The position numbers and the translations under genes were made by a program. 64,000 bases of DNA from Eublepharis macularius (Eukaryota; Chordata; Lepidosauria; Squamata; Eublepharidae). Of this stretch, positions 45,176 to 57,114 are shown piece after piece (position 1 is the stretch's first letter; every line of letters begins with the position of its first letter). The notes beneath the pieces were generated by a model. It saw only the letters and a program-made list of their open reading frames with translations. It had not been told where the DNA came from and did no database searches. The stretch lies in contig NC_072796.1 in assembly GCF_028583425.1 (NCBI RefSeq), positions 130,359,464 through 130,423,463 on the forward strand, read 5' to 3'.

Positions 45176-45520
45176 CAGGGACCCCCAACCCTGTCGAGCC
45201 TGTGAACAATTTAGGAATTTTGAGAAAGGTTAGTGTGTAGGGCTGCTAAGCCCCCACTCAGGGCATGGGACCCTCACACCCCAAGTTCTTGTTGCCTTCT
45301 GCTGCTCTAAGCATTGTCCAGGGAATTGAAAAACCACTCACTGGCGTCCAAAGCTTGATGACATCACTTCTGGGGAACTCTTGGAAGTGACGGCAGTAAC
45401 TCTAGGAATCGCTGGAAACTCTATGATAAAAGCATAGTTTCCAGCATTTCTAAGAGCTTCCACCATTGCTTCAGGAAATGATGTCATCCTCTCACCGTGC
45501 CAGCCTCCCACCATGTCCCT
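45175..45520. mobile_element. hAT-like MITE fragments
   Basis: cagggacccccaaccctgtcg at 45177 is a CAGGGGTCCCCA-type terminus. tagggctgctaagccccc at 45239 starts another, followed by tgacatcacttctgggg and cagtaactctaggaatcgc, shared with 26658-26840. Confidence 0.5.
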
Positions 45521-46531
45521 GTCCCCAGCCCAAACCTAGCAGTAGCATGTGTGCCATGCTGATTTGGGAAGCAGTACCAATCTCAAGATGGCTGTTGTGG
45601 CTGGAAAGGAACTAATTACAAAATGGTGGGAAGGTTCTGAGCCAATATCTTCCTATGATGGCAGAGCTATTGGTGCTTCATGAAGACACAGGAGATCTTG
45701 AGATATTTTCAAGCACCTCCTATTCCAGTGAGGTGGAGGACTACCAAGATTGGAAGAAACGAGTGGGATCCAGGAAACACACTGGTGTGCGCCACATTGC
45801 TCATGGGTGCCCCATTGGGTATCACTAGTCTAAAGTGTGCAGTTCTGGGCACACTTACTGGACTAAGGCCCACACTTACTAGGATATCTACCAGAGAGAA
45901 CAGCACTCATCTCTGGTAAACAAGGACCATCAGCATATCTGCAGTCTCTTGACATTTTGGAGCTAATATTTTTAAGCATACAAGAATAAGTGTTCCTTCT
46001 TCTCCCTCCCCTCTCCCCAACAGCAATTACGCCAAGGGTTCCATATGCTGAGATATAAGCCTATTAATTTCTAGAAATGGCATTTAGATGCTTGGCAGAG
46101 ACCCTGGCATAATTTTTTTTTAAAAAAATGTAATAGCTTAATAGCTTCACTGCTGTTTCCTTTAGACGTCACACACTGATCGGAGAACTCACAGCCACTT
46201 CTTTCCCCACTTGGTTTTAAGCCATCGTTCAAATCAAGCAGATTTCAGACATAAAGCTCCTTTTCATTCAAGGTTTGTATGAAATGTACACAAGAATCAA
46301 GAAATTAAGAGACTGAAAGAATTGAGCAGGTGTTCAAATGCACCAAGTATATTATGTTTAGTCTGCCAAAGATAAGATTAACCAAGGGAGGGGTGGGGGG
46401 GGAATACAGAGATGGTTTTCAAATATCTCAAAGAAACTGAGAAAGAGAACTTGTCTTTGTATGATATATCCAACACAAGATATCTGCTGAAGAGAGGGCG
46501 TGATCCAATTCCTTGACAGTAGGGACTGAAC

Positions 46532-47052
46532 TAGGATTGCCAATTCCGGGTTGGGAAATTCCTGGAGATTTGGAAGCGGAGCCAGGGGAGGGCAGATTTA
46601 GGGGAGGTGAAGGGGCTCAGCTAGGGTTGTCAGGTCCCCCAGAGCCCAATCCGGGGACGAGCGCATTGGCAGGACTTACCATGCACGTGTGTGCAGCACG
46701 TGTGCACTCCCAAGCACACTAGATTGGGGGACAATTTTTATCAAATCAGCCCCATGTGGGAGCTTCACTTCCTTGTCGCACCGGAAATAATAATAAAGAG
46801 AATACAGAAAGAAAGAAGGAATTGTATAACATAGTTGGGTGAATAAGAGAGTCTGTCTATATGAGACACCTTGGGGCATGCTGGTCAAGCGTAATTCATC
46901 CAGTCAAATCTGGACAGCATTCTGCCTTCCATTTTGGAAAAAGGGAAATGCAAAGCTGCTATTTTCTCCAGGGGAGCTGGTTCCTGTAGTTTGTAGATCA
47001 ATTGTAATTCTGGGAGATCTCCAACCACCACCTGGAGTTGGTAACTCTTGGA
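46532..47052. mobile_element. Broken hAT-like MITEs
   Basis: 46532-46620: taggattgccaattccgg, ttcctggagatttgg. 46622-46790: tagggttgtcaggtccccc with no right end. 46955-47052: ttctccaggggagctgg, gggagatctccaaccacc, ctggagttggtaactc. Probably one TTGCCAA element interrupted twice. Confidence 0.55.
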
Positions 47053-47284
47053 GGAACTCCTCCATACAGAAGGCAGCTTTGTGGATTTCCCCACCACCAG
47101 TGAATTAACCTGGACTCATCTAGGTCCATTAAGAGAAAACACTTAAACAATATGTTAGAGCAAACTTTTCCTTGGTTCCTTGGTTATGTCCATCAACACA
47201 AAAAGTAGGTTACCTCATCTTTATGCTAAACCTGTATTCGCGGGTACAGGACATTGGCAGGATTTTCTGCTCAGTAGTTTACAC

Positions 47285-47620
47285 TAGAGATGGACACACA
47301 CCGAAATACAAACCACAGTTCATCACAGACAGGGCTGTTTTTTGGTTTGTGACCCGGTGGTTCGTCGGAGCTCATTTCTGACAAACCGTAACAAATTGCT
47401 ACGATTTTTAGAGCAGTTCGTATGGCTCGTTTTTCAGTTTGTCACTGTAGACAGCCTAGTGCCGATCAATCTGTTTCCGTGGACCTTCTTCAGCCCCGGA
47501 AGTGATGAACCGACAAACCAAACGAACCGGTTCATGAACTGGACAAGTTCATGGCGGTTCGTGGTTTGTGAAACACGAACCGCAACGAACCACCATTTTC
47601 CCAGTTCATGCCCGCCTCTA
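47285..47620. mobile_element. hAT-like non-autonomous DNA transposon, family 1 subtype (336 bp)
   Basis: Termini TAGAGATGGACACACAC and CATGCCCGCCTCTA; perfect 8-bp TSD GTTTACAC at 47277-47284 and 47621-47628. Inner sequence rich in ggttcgt/aaccg motifs and different from the other two copies. Confidence 0.9.
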
Positions 47621-48012
47621 GTTTACACTGTAGTTCCCACATCCCCATCTTTTCTACGGCTCATCCAACTCCTCTGAGCTTCTGGGTCATGACTTTCCTA
47701 TCCAATGGAGAAATAGCAGCAACTACTACCTCAGAGAGAGATGGTCTTCCTACACAGAGAAGAATATTCTTATATGTGGCGCTAAGTGCCATCCCCTGGC
47801 TTAGGTTCCCTTCCCACAGGCCAGGGATCAGCAATGTTCTTAATTAAAGGGCTACTTAAAATTCTGAACATAAGATCAACAATGAGCCAGTCTAAGAAAC
47901 ATTGTTTGCATAGCTGAAACTATACAACTTTTTTACTAATCATTTAATAATCCATAACGTTTCTGCAGCCCAAATGCTGGATGTTGGGAGTCTTGTACCA
48001 GGAAGTGGTGCA

Positions 48013-48404
48013 TAGGGCTGCCAAGTCCCCTTACCCTCCTGGTGGGAGGGGGAACCTGGCACTCACGGTTGGGGACGTCTTTGCACACGTGTGCTCCTGG
48101 GGTGGTGCGATGACATCACTTCAGGAAGGGACATCATCATGCAGGGGCCTGAAATGCTCCCGCATTTCCCAGCAGGCCGATTTGGGCCCTGAATGGGCCC
48201 GATTCAGCCTCATTTGGGGCCCAAAGCAGCCCACGGCAAATCATGGGAGCGCTCCTGGGGTGGCACGATGACGTCACTCCCAGAAGTATGCCCAGGAAGC
48301 CAATTCCTCCACCTCCCCCCCCCCCACTGACCAGATGAGTGTTAGCTGGGGGTAGAGGGTGGGGGCAAGGGACCCCCACCCCCACCAGGGACCTGAAATC
48401 CCTA
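48013..48404. mobile_element. hAT-like MITE, TAGGG...CCCTA family (about 392 bp)
   Basis: Ends tagggctgccaagtcccc and gggacctgaaatcccta. gatgacatcacttcaggaag and cacgatgacgtcactccc inside are family landmarks. No TSD could be matched. Confidence 0.7.
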
Positions 48405-48491
48405 GTAAACTTGAGGTCTCATGCACAGGAGCACTCTGCATCCTGCATATCTTACTGCACTGGCATTGATTTGTGTATAATTTTCACTTGG

Positions 48492-48810
48492 ATTACTCTG
48501 TCTCGTGGCGCAGAGTAGTAAGCGGCAGTACTGCAGCCCAAGCTCTGATCACGACCTGAGTTCGATCCTGGTGGAAGCCGGATTCAGATATCTGGCTCAA
48601 GGTTGACTCAGCCGTCCATCCTTCCGAGGTTGGTAAAATGAGTACCCAGTTTCCTGGGGGTAAAGTGTAGATGACTTGGGAAGGCAACGGCAAACCACCC
48701 CGTAACAAAAGTCTGCCTAGAAAACATCATGATGTGACGTCCCCCCATGGGTCAGTAATGACTCAGTGCTTGCACAGGGGACTACCTTTACATTACCTAC
48801 TGGTAACTAT
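48492..48810 (+). repeat. tRNA-derived SINE (family D)
   Basis: Head gtctcgtggcgcagagtag and gagttcgatcctggtgg (B-box); body gtaaaatgagtacccagtttc, gcaaaccaccccgtaac; end cttgcacaggggactacc. Confidence 0.85.
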
Positions 48811-49015
48811 TGACCACTTTCATTTCCCTTCTTGCAAATCATCTCTAAAAGTCCTTTCCCATAATAATCTTTGCCTTCCAGAGCCCACCACCCACCCCCG
48901 CCACCACTCACCTGGCTAGCAGGGGGTAGGGGGATAGAGCAGGAACAGGGGGAGACAGGCTGGGGTGCCAATGACTGCATTTGGATGGAGTTCTAGAAAC
49001 ATCAATATGTCTAAT

Positions 49016-49450
49016 CAGGGCTCATTTTGAGGGGGAACATGCAGGACTGCAGTTCTGGCAGTTCCCCAAAGAGGTCACATGTCAGGTGGCCCCACCCACC
49101 TGACTCTTGGCCATTTTGGGCCTGTTTTGGCCTGGATTGGGGCCAAAATGGTCCAGATTGTCCCTCTGTCGGGTGGTGCATCACTCTCCTGCTCAGCAGC
49201 GGTCTGATCCTGACCATTTTAGGCCCCTTTCTTGCCATTTTCAGCCCCTTTTTGCCATTTTGGGCCCAATTTCGGCCCTGAATGGTCAAGATTGGGTCCA
49301 AAACAGCCAGGATAGGTGATGTCAGGGGGTGTGGCATATGCAAATCAGTTATGCTAACAACACACTTCTGGTGATATCGAGGGGTGTGGCATATGCTAGT
49401 GAGTTATGCTAATAAGTTCCTCCAGCTCTTTTTCTATGAAATGACCCCTG
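49016..49450. mobile_element. hAT-like MITE, CAGGG family (435 bp)
   Basis: Ends CAGGGCTCATTTTG and GAAATGACCCCTG; flanking octamers tgtctaat (49008-49015) and tatctaat (49451-49458) match at seven of eight. The inner part is rich in ccattttgggcc repeats. Confidence 0.82.
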
Positions 49451-49639
49451 TATCTAATTCTCAGCCCAGCCAAATCTGTGGATCCTTAAATCTGAAGACT
49501 GGAGCCATGAACAGACAAGGCAGATCTTTCTACAGCGGCACTCGCCTTGATGTGCCATCCCCTTTGCATAATGGACCTTTCCTCTCACTGCTTTAAGTCA
49601 GGAGAGGGGGGAAGTTCACTTCAGTTCATTCAGCTTAAC

Positions 49640-50290
49640 AGCCCATAGGCCATACACTCCAACAAAGTTTAAGAATTAAAAATAACAGTTAAAGAAAAGG
49701 CTGCCACGTCTACAATACAGCTTTTACAAAGGCTACTCAGTAATAGTCTTAATTTTGAGGCGTCAGGAATGTTCGAATGCCTCAGCAGCCATTTTTTAAA
49801 GAATCTCTCAGGCTACTTGGTGCTTTGGACAGTGAAAGAAGGTGTGGGATAGCGAGTCAACCTCAGCCAAAAGGCAGTTGCAGAAGCATTGATCCGAAGG
49901 TATCCTGAGGAAGCGGCCCCAGCAATGTGTTGTCACGGGCAGCCATGCATGACCGCTTCAGTTTTGGGACTATCAGCATCCTGAGGTAATGAGGCGAGTC
50001 AAACTGGGTAGGATATTTAATTCCCGTGTAGAGGGGGGAGCATTTTCGTGCTGTGTCCTTTAGAAGGGAGTCCCAGTCCTGCTTAAGCAGCTTCTCTATA
50101 AGTAGTTCTTGTCTTTTCCCAGTTAAAGCTCTTTGGTCCCATAAAGAACCTGATAAATAAATAGTTATGTAAGCCCCAGAAACCTAATTAAAGAATTCCA
50201 TGTTTGGGCTGTTAGCAGAGTCTATCGTTCGGCATAGGAAACATGAGTATAGGTAGTTGTGAGCTTGTTCTTCTGGCTGATGTGTATGCA
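49640..50290 (-). pseudogene. LINE C-terminal fragment with a zinc-finger-like Cys/His motif
   Basis: Minus-strand translation near 49900-49780 gives CFCNCLLAEVDSLSHTFFHC, a C-X-C...H-X4-C arrangement typical of the C-terminal finger of several non-LTR retrotransposons. Several stops interrupt it. Clade not determined. Confidence 0.5.
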
Positions 50291-51134
50291 GGAGAGAAAA
50301 TAATAAATCATATGCTTGCTTTATATTAGAAAAGAAATGAGAGTTCTTTATTGTAGGAGCTCCATACTCTGATAGGAGAGGAGGAGAGGCAGATCCTAAC
50401 TATCTATCTAGTCTAAGGATGGACATGGATGCTAGGACAAGGCCTGCATCCATGCTGCCAAGACGGAGGGAGGAGAAGGAGAGAGGTGTTGCCTGGAACA
50501 ATGCCAGGAAGAGAAGAGGTGAGAGAGAGGAAGTCAGGAGGAGGAAATCCTGAGAATACCAACCTACATATCAAAGGACAGTCAGAACAGTAAACCATAA
50601 ATAGTATACAGAGTGCCCTGACTTGTCTATCTTTCTAACTCTTTGGTTTGTCCTCCTCTGAAACCTGAGGAGAGAGACAGCCCTGAATCCTTCTCTTCCA
50701 ACAAAACTCTTGGGGCATTCCGTGCAAGGATGCGCTCTTCCTTCCGATGCCCCAGAACTGCCCCCAAGCAGTAAAAAGGGTCCCAGATGAAGGATTAGGT
50801 CAATGCCATAAAAGATTTTGCAGCCAGCGTGGAAGGCATGTCACGCCTGCCACACAAGCTGCTCTGGGAAGCCGCACTTGAGAATGTAGGTCTTCTTAAT
50901 TAAAAATAAAGCAACGGCACACACTTCTCCCTCCCCACCTGGGAGTCTGAAATAGCATCAGGGACCCAAGCGGAATACATTGAGGGTGTTAGCCAGACTG
51001 AACTGCTTTCATCAAGCAGTAAGACACATTAGTAGCAGGAACTGTCGAATTAGCATTCGAGAGCATCAAAAGAGACCTCTTTTATCCAGCCCAACTCAAC
51101 ATGCAGAGCAATTTTTTTTAAAAAAAGATGTCAC

Positions 51135-51397
51135 TGCTTTAAGAACCAGATGCAAATCTTAGCCCTGACCTACACACCTTTCGCCGTGCCCTTAAGACGT
51201 TATTATTCCAACAAGCGGGGCTGGCCTAAATGTGTTTTAACTGAACTGTCCTGTTTTGAGTTAAATTATTTAATATGTTTATTTTATATTCTTAGTGTTT
51301 TATATTTGTATGTTTTACTTTTGCTGTATACCGCCCTGAGTCCTTCGGGAGATGGGCGGTATAAAAATTCAATTAAAGTAAAGTAAAGTAAAGTAAA
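51135..51397 (+). repeat. L2/CR1-like LINE 3' end with (AAAGT)n tail
   Basis: tgctgtataccgccctgag, tccttcgggagatgggcgg, tataaaaattcaattaaag, then aaagt pentamers. The short frame upstream (FRRALKTLLFQQAG-like in another frame) fits the LINE C-terminus. Confidence 0.75.
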
Positions 51398-51522
51398 AGC
51401 CCGGCACAGAGCTCTGGGAGACACGCTTTTGCATAATACAGCATGGTCTATTTAGAAGAGATGTGTTAGTTTGTATTGTCAATATCCAAGGTACATACCA
51501 TCCCATAAGGAGATTGTTGTTG

Positions 51523-51545
51523 GTGTGTGTGTGTGTGTGTGTGTG
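51523..51545 (+). repeat. (GT)n microsatellite
   Basis: About eleven GT dinucleotides. Confidence 0.9.
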
Positions 51546-51959
51546 AAAAGGGGGAGGGGAGGCTTCTGGTGGCTGTTTAACTTCTTTTGCTAGCCCCACA
51601 ACGTTGTACAAAATAAGCAAAGAAATATCTCAGATTGCATCTCTTACATTTCATAGCCTTTCCCCCCACACGTCACAATTTTATTTTTCCTTTCCTCTCT
51701 GCCCAGTATTTCATGCATCCAACAAAGGAGGTTCCAGACCCCAAAAGCTTATGTTTCGATAATTCTGCTATGCCTAAAGCCTCATGTTTGCTGATTTTTG
51801 CTGCGCAAGATAAACATAGTCTCCTCTAAGAATATGGAAGCATCGTAGCGGACCTGTCTTTCTGCTATACACAATTTCCATTTCGTCTGCAAGGAGAAAA
51901 GGGTTTTTTCAACCGCAGCACATGTGAATCTGAAGACAAGGTTCTGGTTTGCACAAAAT

Positions 51960-52125
51960 GAAGTTTATTTATTGATTTGATTTGATTTGATTTGATTTAT
52001 ACCCCGCCCTCCCCACAAATGGCCTCAGGGCGGCTCACAACATCCATACAATACAATAAATTAATCATAAAAACTGTAAAATCAGTAGCAATCTTAAAAC
52101 AGTCATTAAAATAGTCCAGGTGCCT
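51960..52125 (-). repeat. L2/CR1-like LINE 3' end, antisense
   Basis: tttgatttataccccgccc, tccccacaaatggcctcag, ggcggctcacaacatcc, preceded by a (GATTT)n tail. Confidence 0.75.
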
Positions 52126-52231
52126 TATATATAAGCTACTTAGATAAACAATTGGGAGTCCGCAGATGGGCCATAACGTATGGGCATTCCTAAGGGCCAG
52201 GCTGTATCAGATGCAGAGATTGTGAGTGTGA

Positions 52232-52418
52232 GAACGAAGCTACAAGTGACGAATTACACTTGCCTGGCAAGTGAACAGACTCACGTGTATTCCTCCCTGT
52301 TCACTTGCACTCCACTTGATCAAGTGGAGTGCAAGTGAACGGCAAGTGAACAGGGAGGAATACACGTGAGTCTGTTCACTTGCCAGGCAAGTGTAGTTCG
52401 TCACTTGTAGCTTGGCTC
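52232..52418. mobile_element. Foldback MITE, GGGCCAAGCT family (187 bp)
   Basis: Ends gaacgaagctacaagtgac and gtcacttgtagcttggctc; arms of about 85 bases. TGA on both sides (52229-52231, 52419-52421). Confidence 0.85.
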
Positions 52419-52988
52419 TGAGTCTCTCTGCAGGTATTTATTTAAAGTAGCCTTTTGTGTGTATGGATCATACTGGGACTGTCAGAGAAGGGCTACTTTA
52501 ACCAGATGTAAACAGCCTCCCGGAGTGGCTGCCCTTGCAGAAGGAATAACACTTTGTGTCCACATGTGATCTAAATCCAAAGAAAACAGCACTGCGTGAA
52601 AGAGCGAACCTGCCCCCTCCTTGTACCGTGGCTCCAATCCAATTTGGACCCACAGAGGGCTAGTTTTAACTTTGAAAAAGGACTTGTATGAGGGTCTGAT
52701 CACAGATCTCTCCTTTGCCTTAGAGAAAAGGGACTAGTTTGAAAACTTGTCAAGGTCACAGAATCTCCCAGCACTCAGCTCAGTCATTTCCTGAGAACAC
52801 GGTTGGCCCGAGGCATCTCTGAGCCTTAGGCATAATATTAAAATGGGTGGTCTCTTGGGATTTCTTCCCAGGGCTTGGAGTTCATCTGCAATCTTCTTTC
52901 GTTTTCTGAATTGCAGTAAGCTTTCCCTTCAAACATGTACATACACACTCTCTTGCACTTTTAGGGGCTGGAGGTGGTGACAAAACAG

Positions 52989-53618
52989 CAGGGCCGGATC
53001 AAGGGGAGCGGGGTGGGGGAAGTCTGCCCCCGGCGCAGCCAAAGAGGGGGCGCCGGACACAGCTCCCAGCTGCCGGGAGTGCACCGGAGGCAGCGTGGTT
53101 GGCTGAGCGGCTGCCCGTGCCATTCGCTTGCCCAGCAAGACACAGGGAGCGCGCGGCAAGCTGGCCGCCCCCTCACCCGGGCAGGCGAATGACATGGAGA
53201 GCTGGGAGGCTGCCCGCGCTACTCACTTGCCCCGCTGAGGGGGCGGACAGTTTGCCACGCACTCCCTGTGTCCTGCTGGGCAAGCGAATGACACGGGTGG
53301 CCGCTCAGCCCTCCGTGCCATTTGCCTGCCCGGCTGAGGGGGTGGCCAGCTTGCCACGCGCTCCCTGTCCTGCTGGGCAAGCGAGTGGCATGGAGGGCTG
53401 GGAGGCCACCCGCGCCATTCACCTGCCCCGCAGGACAGGGAGCGTGTGCGGCAAGCTGGCAGCCCCCTCAGTGGGGCAGGCGAGTGGCGCGGGTGGCCTC
53501 CCAGTCGCCGTTGCTGCTGCTGCTCCACTGACGTCATCACACGTGGGGGACATGTGCGCATGCAAAGGCAGCCAAACTGCGCTTGTTCCCAGCGCTGGGA
53601 ACACTAGATCCGGCACTG
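52989..53618. mobile_element. hAT-like GC-rich transposon with internal repeats (630 bp)
   Basis: Ends CAGGGCCGGATC and GATCCGGCACTG; perfect 8-bp TSD CAAAACAG at 52981-52988 and 53619-53626. Inside, blocks around cagcttgccacgcgctccctg and their complements alternate at about 100-bp spacing. Overlapping long frames on both strands (195 and 112 codons) come from these repeats. Confidence 0.9.
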
Positions 53619-53811
53619 CAAAACAGAACTGTCTGGATATCTTCTATGAGGAGGCAATAGTCTCTTCTGCTCACTGGAGTAACTGAAATGGGGTCTTGAA
53701 TGTGGCCCCAACCAAGACGGCTGTTTAGGATGGCCCAGCAACCAATAGCCAGACATCTTGCAGCTTAACAGGACATGAAAAGAGAGGAAGGCCTTTTCCC
53801 TCAACCTGCTT

Positions 53812-53905
53812 GGCCTAAAGCAGCCATTTTCTCCAGCCTAATGGATCTTTGTTGCCTAGAAATCAGGTGTAATTCCGGGAGAAACCTAGGCTCCTACTAG
53901 AGGTT
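53812..53905 (+). mobile_element. MITE fragment (TTGCCAA family)
   Basis: aagcagccattttctccag, taatggatctttgttgcc, tagaaatcaggtgtaattccg. Only the right half remains. Confidence 0.55.
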
Positions 53906-54199
53906 CGCAACCATGAGTCTCTGTGCACAAGACATCTGACATGTGAAGAACATGTGTTGGGAGATGCAATGTTAGCCAGGAAGCAGGGCAAAAGCCAGCA
54001 GCAGGGCAAAAGCTTTGCTATACACTGGAGCTGTGTGAAGGGGCTGTGAAATACCAGAAGGGAAACCCATTATGATCCCATTATAACCTCTCCAGGTCCA
54101 AGCCCGGCTCTGGAAGACAGCTGCAGTCCATCTCCATTCCTTGTCTTCCCTCTGGTTGTGATCCCACACTGTTTTAGACTGGAAAGGTGAAACTGACAG

Positions 54200-55380
54200 A
54201 GCCTTCGGTGAGGTGAAGATAAAGTTAACAAGCCCTTTGAGGAGTGATCTCCGTCAGATCTGTCTTTTTAAACTATGCTTCCAGCTCAACGTTGCATCTC
54301 CCTATACTTGACAGTCACGTGCCGAGGTGTCTTGTGTAGAGAGACTCCATAATTCTGCTGGTGAGGGAAGGAGAGACTGGGAAGACCCATCCATTGGCAT
54401 ACTTTTATTAATTTGTATTTGATAATGGACACATTTCACAAGTTTTTTCCATTTCTTACAAACTGCCCCATGCTCTTTGGAGTAGAAATGCAGAGATGGT
54501 AGAAAGCTGCTAAATAAATTCATAATAAATCATTAACTGTAAAGCGAGTCCTAGGTGATGCTCCGTCCCCTCCGCGCCTTTACTCAGACGGTATCTTTTG
54601 CTAATTTGTTCTCGTTAGCTTCATTAATCAAACCCTGCAGCTCGATCACCATGGCTATTTTTAGGAAGTGAAGTCATCTTGGGATTACAATTACCATTTA
54701 ACATAAAAATCACGTACATTTCCTAGATGGAAAAAAAACCCCTCACTTTTTAAAAAATGACATGCCATATTTCTGCGTTACCCTTTCAAGGGCAAACTGA
54801 GTGGGTTTCAGTTACCTCATTCACCATAAGCAATAAATCTGGTGGGAGATTTTAGAACGGCTCCTAGCTGTGGGGTTGTTGGAAAACACCATCAATCATT
54901 TCTCATTGACCTTTATTCACGCTGGCTATGAGAAGACTCATCGTACAGACACCACTGTTTTTTAAGATCACCCAAATTTATAGGATGCTTTATTTATTTG
55001 GATTTATTTCTATCTCCGTCTCATAAAAAAAGAGCTCGATTTCATGTTAATGTAATTTATGTTGATCTGTGTTCCACACTTTAGGGAAAGAAGAGACAAA
55101 ACTTCCAAGTTGCATAACTTTTTCTGTCTAAGTTCTCCGGATCACTGTCAGAATTTTACATGTAAAAGCCAGGGTTCACAAACGGGGCCCCCGTGAAGAA
55201 TCATTGTGGGGAGGGGTAAACAATTTGGAAATCTCTCATTCCCCAGCCCACAAAATGCAGTCTCTTGAGATTGCTGTCTTAAACTGGAACATACAACTCA
55301 TATTTGGAAATATGCAGAGTCACCAAATAATATATTTTGAACAGATACAAATATTTCTGTATTTGAAACTTATAGTTTAG
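54200..55380. other. AT-rich, non-repetitive stretch
   Basis: 54200-54300 resembles a fragment of the long foldback element (tttgaggagtgatctccg). From about 54530 the sequence is unique, with many TAAT-type homeodomain cores. No gene. Confidence 0.4.
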
Positions 55381-55871
55381 AGATCCGGAATAATCCCTAA
55401 TATTGTTTCTGTAGAAAGCACGCTATGCTGCTTGCAAGAGAAGGAAAGTGAACCCTGGTCAGACAGCCTGGCCTGGCCACTTGAGAAAGGAAACCCAACA
55501 TACCCCAGACAGCCTGGCACCAAGGGTGCTGGGGGCACTGTGCCCCTGATTGGTCTTGCCAGAAAGAGGACATGGCAGAGGCAGGGGTGGAGACATCTGT
55601 GTAGGAGCCCTGTAAGCTGAAAGAGACCAACCCTTGGCTTACTGGACTGAGAAGGGGTCAGTTTGGGGAGTATGGCCAATGTAGTAGCGGGAGCGATGTC
55701 TTGCCCACCAACTAGTGTGCCCAGCGAGCAGGTGTTCACACCAGCAGGGGACTTTGTCAGTCCACACCACTCAGGCCAGTAACCTGGGTCTGTGAAAAAG
55801 ACTCGTTTTCCTTCAGGTGAACCTAGTTTTGAATAAGTGAATGGCATACTCCATACCATACAGAATATTCT

Positions 55872-56040
55872 CATTTGTTTGTTTGTTTGTCTGTCATTTA
55901 TAGCCCACCTTTCTCACTGAGACTCAAGGCGGATTACACAGTGTGAGATTAGTACAGTCAATTTCAAGGTCATTTCCATAAAGAATGCCGGAGAGTAAAC
56001 ACAAGTTTACATAGCATTCGTAGGAATCCAATACATAGTT
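55872..56040 (-). repeat. LINE 3' UTR fragment, antisense
   Basis: tagcccacctttctcactg, agactcaaggcggattac, acagtgtgagattagtacag, ttcaaggtcatttcc: the complement of 32547-32697, starting with a (GTTT)n tail. Confidence 0.8.
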
Positions 56041-56046
56041 GAAGTT

Positions 56047-56308
56047 GGGGAGCCAGTTTGGTGTAGTGGTTAAGAGCGCAGGACTCTAATCTGGAGAACC
56101 TGGTTTGATTCCTCACTCCTCCATTTGAAGCCAGCTGGGTGACCTTGGATCACTCACAGCTCTCTCAGAGCTCTCTCAGCTTCACCCACCTCGCAGGATA
56201 CTTTATTGTGGGGATACTGAAAACATACTTTGTAAACTGCTCTGAGTGGGTGTTAAGTCATCCTGAAGGGCAGTATATAAATCGAATGTTGTTGTTGTTG
56301 TTGTTACT
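56047..56308 (+). repeat. Sauria-type SINE, complete
   Basis: Head ggggagccagtttggtgtag, tggtttgattcctcactcc; body aagccagctgggtgaccttg; tail actgctctgagtgggtgtt, ggcagtatataaatcg and (GTT)n. Confidence 0.88.
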
Positions 56309-57114
56309 AAGAAAAGCTAAAACAGAACATAGGCAATTCTAGGGCTGACATTAGGAGCACATATTTAAAATAACAGATAGCATGTAAGGCAACATAGTGG
56401 TGAAGTCTATGGTCCTTAACCCATTAGCAAAGCATCTGAGAGCCCCTCCCTACAAAACAAGAGCCTTTTTGAATAATTCGGTTGTGCATTGTTTGCGGAA
56501 AGCTAGGAGAGTGGGGGCTAAGAGAGTATGCCATGCTTCAGTCTGCTGCCTCATTCAGCTGCCCCTTCCCTTCTTGCAAGTGCTACTCCAGGACTGCTCA
56601 CTCCCTCAACTATGCTGTATGCAACTGCAATGGGTAGATCCCACCTGCCCAGCACTGTCTGTCTGCTGCCCCAGTCTGCCTGCCAGGGCTGCCCAGGGTG
56701 TTTGCCCATTGCCCAGCACCAGCTGTCCTCTGCTCCATTGTGCCCTGCCCAATGCTGCCCTGGTAGTATTTGCACTTTGCAAGGCTCACGCACAGATTGC
56801 AGTCATTTCCTAATGTATGGCACTGCTGCCTGGCAATAGTGGCTGTTGCCACATCAGCTCAAGTCTTTGGGGCTGGCACAGGCGCTGGAAAAGAGTCAGA
56901 GGGCTTTGGGAAACCTTTTACAAAGCGTTTTGCCATTTAGTGTGTTTTTCAAAACTGGAAAATGGCTATTCCTATTGATTTGAATGGACTTCTGGATATT
57001 CAGAAATGCTGGGTTTTCTAAATTCTGAATTCCAAATCTGAATGGTTCCAATTTTGGTGCTAGTACACATTACGAGCCCTAAGGCTAGAAAAGGAATGCA
57101 CTACTTAACAGCTA

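Noticed and set aside
53099..53686. A 195-codon plus frame and 112-codon minus frame
   Set aside because: They lie inside the hAT-like element 52989-53618 and arise from its GC-rich alternating repeats; they run past its end without a domain.
53975..54300. Fifth copy of the foldback element at 61682
   Set aside because: Only about 100 bases (ttaacaagccctttgaggag and neighbours) are similar; no inverted ends could be placed.
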